Part shown: one piece after another, positions 62,561-64,000 of the stretch | How positions within the stretch are numbered: position 1 is the first letter of the stretch | Layout: each line of letters begins with the position of its first letter | DNA from: Cladorhizidae sp. MBARI D1340-BT2 | Lineage: Eukaryota > Porifera > Demospongiae > Poecilosclerida > Cladorhizidae | Assembly: GCA_028752905.1 (NCBI GenBank) | Contig: JAQNBH010000067.1 | Coordinates: 186,001-250,000, forward strand | Length of the DNA stretch: 64,000 nucleotides | Direction of reading: 5' to 3' | The notes under the pieces: model-generated | What the model was told of the DNA's origin: nothing | Seen by the model: only the letters and a program-made list of their open reading frames with translations | Database searches by the model: none | Made by a program: the position numbers and the translations under genes

Positions 62561-64000
62561 ATTCCTGATGAAGATATAGCACCTACTCATTATTCCTGAT
62601 GAAGGCTGGAGCATCTAGTCAATATTCCTGATGATGGCTAGAGGATCTAGTCATTAGTCCTGATGAAGGCTAGAGCATCTAGTCATTATTCCTGATGACT
62701 AGAGCATCTAGTCATTATTCCTGAAAGTTATGATTCCTGATAAAGGCTGGAGCATCTAGTCATTATTCTTATGAAGGCTAGAGCATTTAGTCATTATTCC
62801 TGATGAAGGCTAGAGCATCTAGTCATTATTCCTTGATGAAGGCTAGAGAATCTAGTCATTATTCATTGATGAAGGCTAGAGCACCTAGTCATTATTCCTT
62901 ATGAAGGTCAGAGCATCTAGTCATTATTCCTGATGATGGCTAGAGCATCTAGTCATTAGTCCTGATGAAGGCTAGATTATCTAGTCATTATTCCTAAAGA
63001 CTAGAGCACCTAGTCATTATTCCTGATAATTATTATTCCTGATGAAGGCTGGAGCTTCTAGTCATTATTCCTGATGAAGGCTAGAGCATTTAGTCATTAT
63101 TCATGATGAAGGCTAGAGCACCTAGTCATTATTCCTGATGAAGGTCAGAGCATCTAGTCATTATTCCTGATGATGGCTAGAGCATCTAGTCATTAGTCCT
63201 GATGAAGGCTAGAGCATCTAGTCATTATTCCTGATGACTAGAGCATCTAGTCATTATTCCTGATAGTTATTATTCCTGGGAGCTTCTAGTCATTATACCT
63301 GATGAAGGCTAGAGCATTTAGTCATTATTCCTTAGCATCTAGTCATTATTCCTTGATGAAAGCTAGAGCATCTAGTTATTATTCCTTGATGAAGGCTAGA
63401 GCATCTAGTCATTATTCCTGATGAAGGTCAGAGCATCTAGTCATTATTCCTGATGAAGGCTATAGCACCTAGTCATTATTTATGATGAAGGCTGGAGCAT
63501 ATAGTCAATATTCCTGTTGAAGGCTAGAGCATCTAGTCATTATTCCTGATGAAGGCTAGAGCATCTAGTCATTATTCCTGTTGAAGGCTAGAGCATCTAG
63601 TTATTATTCCTGATGAAGGCTAGAACATCTAGTCATTATTCCTGATTACTAGAGCATCTAGTCATTATTCCTGATAGTCATTATTCCTAATGAAGGCTGG
63701 AGCATCTATTCATTATTCCTGATGAAACTCAGAGCATCTAGTCATTATTCATTGATGAAGGATAGAGCATCTAGTCATTATTCCTGATGAAGGTCTGAGC
63801 ATCTAGTCATTATTCCTGATGAAGGCTAGAGCATCTAGTCATTATTCATGATGAAGGCTAGAGCATCAAGTCATTATTCCTGATGAAGACTAGAGCATCT
63901 AGTCATTATTCCTGATGAAGGCTAGAGCATCTAGTCATTATTCCTGATGAAGGCTAGAGCATCTAGTCATTATTCCTGATGAAGCTATAGCACCTACTCA
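62561..64000. repeat. Ordinary HOR running off the right edge
   Basis: Anchor 1 is at 62723, followed by the full module order (ATTTAG, GAATC, CACC, TTATG, GATGG, TAGTCC, composite monomers) and then the anchor-2-negative branch (TTATTATTCCTTGATG, TTTATGATG, CATATAG). Minor changes are CCTAAAGACTAG near 62994, CCTGTTGAAGG near 63511 and 63579, and GAAACTCAG near 63724. The window ends inside a GAAGCTATAG-CACCTAC monomer, so the next anchor is expected shortly beyond. Confidence 0.85.

Larger units (their letters stand above)
1..64000. repeat. 32-bp satellite DNA array filling the whole window
   Basis: Every line of the window is made of copies or close variants of one 32-bp monomer in head-to-tail order and in one orientation; I saw no inverted block. 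The array begins and ends mid-repeat, so both borders lie outside. The consensus has 9 A, 10 T, 7 G and 6 C and no CpG. On the plus strand each monomer has TGA twice and TAG twice; on the minus strand TAA, TGA and two TAG. Because 32 is not divisible by 3, these stops rotate through all frames, and a perfect array leaves at most about 16 open codons. I therefore call no coding region. No tRNA or rRNA segment, poly-A tract, long terminal repeat or vertebrate-type telomere repeat was seen. The scale fits eukaryotic satellite heterochromatin; the family and species are unknown to me. Confidence 0.98.

Noticed and set aside
1..64000. CRISPR array
   Set aside because: The 32-bp unit length is in the CRISPR range, but copies are directly joined with no unique spacers, and no cas-like gene is present.
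1..64000. Protein-coding tandem repeat
   Set aside because: 32 bp is not a multiple of 3 and each monomer has four stop trinucleotides per strand; all six frames close within about 16 codons in the consensus. Short ATG-started frames are chance.
1..64000. Telomere repeat or known centromere box
   Set aside because: No TTAGGG, TTTAGGG or TTAGG runs were seen, and the monomer has no match to the CENP-B box, which needs CpG-containing motifs.

Overview
The whole 64,000-base window is one uninterrupted tandem-repeat array. I see no gene, RNA gene, transposon or unique-sequence island in it. The unit is a 32-bp monomer: box TCCTGATGAAGG, then the dyad CTAGAGCATCTAG, then TCATTAT (a clean copy is at 197-228). 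The array runs off both ends, so its true length exceeds 64 kb. The consensus is about 41% GC and has no CpG. It carries four stop trinucleotides per monomer on each strand, and 32 is not a multiple of 3, so a perfect array keeps no frame open beyond about 16 codons. An array this long points to satellite DNA of a eukaryote (centromeric, pericentromeric, subtelomeric or other heterochromatin) in a long-read assembly. I do not recognise the monomer and cannot name the organism.

The array is not homogeneous. Diagnostic monomer variants recur in a fixed order and form a higher-order repeat (HOR). The reference HOR at 57684-59220 is 1,537 bp and about 47 monomers. I used two anchors to find HOR phase: a composite monomer with GAAAGTTATG (38 copies) and an odd monomer containing CCTGATTTA followed by GGCC or TGCC (25 copies). 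GAAAGTTATG spacing runs from 710 to 3,357 bp, so HOR length is very unstable. Inside each HOR a four-part submodule recurs in diverged form, so the HOR was itself built by older internal duplication.

Layout: 0.7-6.9 kb matches 21.3-27.3 kb at offsets of about 20.1-20.7 kb. 6.9-18.0 kb holds mixed HORs, irregular islands (9.0-9.4 and 12.4-13.25 kb) and a 255-bp triplicate (13.26-14.02 kb). 18.0-21.7 kb is a 1,893-bp duplication. 24.9-30.9 kb is a duplication of about 3.0 kb, with a 1,172-bp duplication at 30.1-32.4 kb. 33.4-41.8 kb is a 4.2-kb duplication. 41.9-48.7 kb is a 3,400-bp duplication with no difference seen at the points compared. 50.0-54.0 kb is a 1,995-bp duplication. 53.2-59.35 kb is a duplication of about 3.1 kb leading into 1,537-bp HORs to 61.3 kb. 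61.98-62.56 kb is an irregular island, and ordinary HOR resumes to the end.

Nothing here works as an operon or pathway. The story is one of repeat evolution: a short satellite amplified at nested scales (32 bp, 255 bp, 0.7-2 kb, 3-4 kb, about 20 kb), fitting repeated unequal crossover or replication-based amplification. The best functional lead is the dyad, a perfect 17-bp inverted repeat in some monomers, directly after a CTGATGA box. All coordinates and comparisons were read by eye; block edges are good to a few tens of bases and no identity percentage was calculated.
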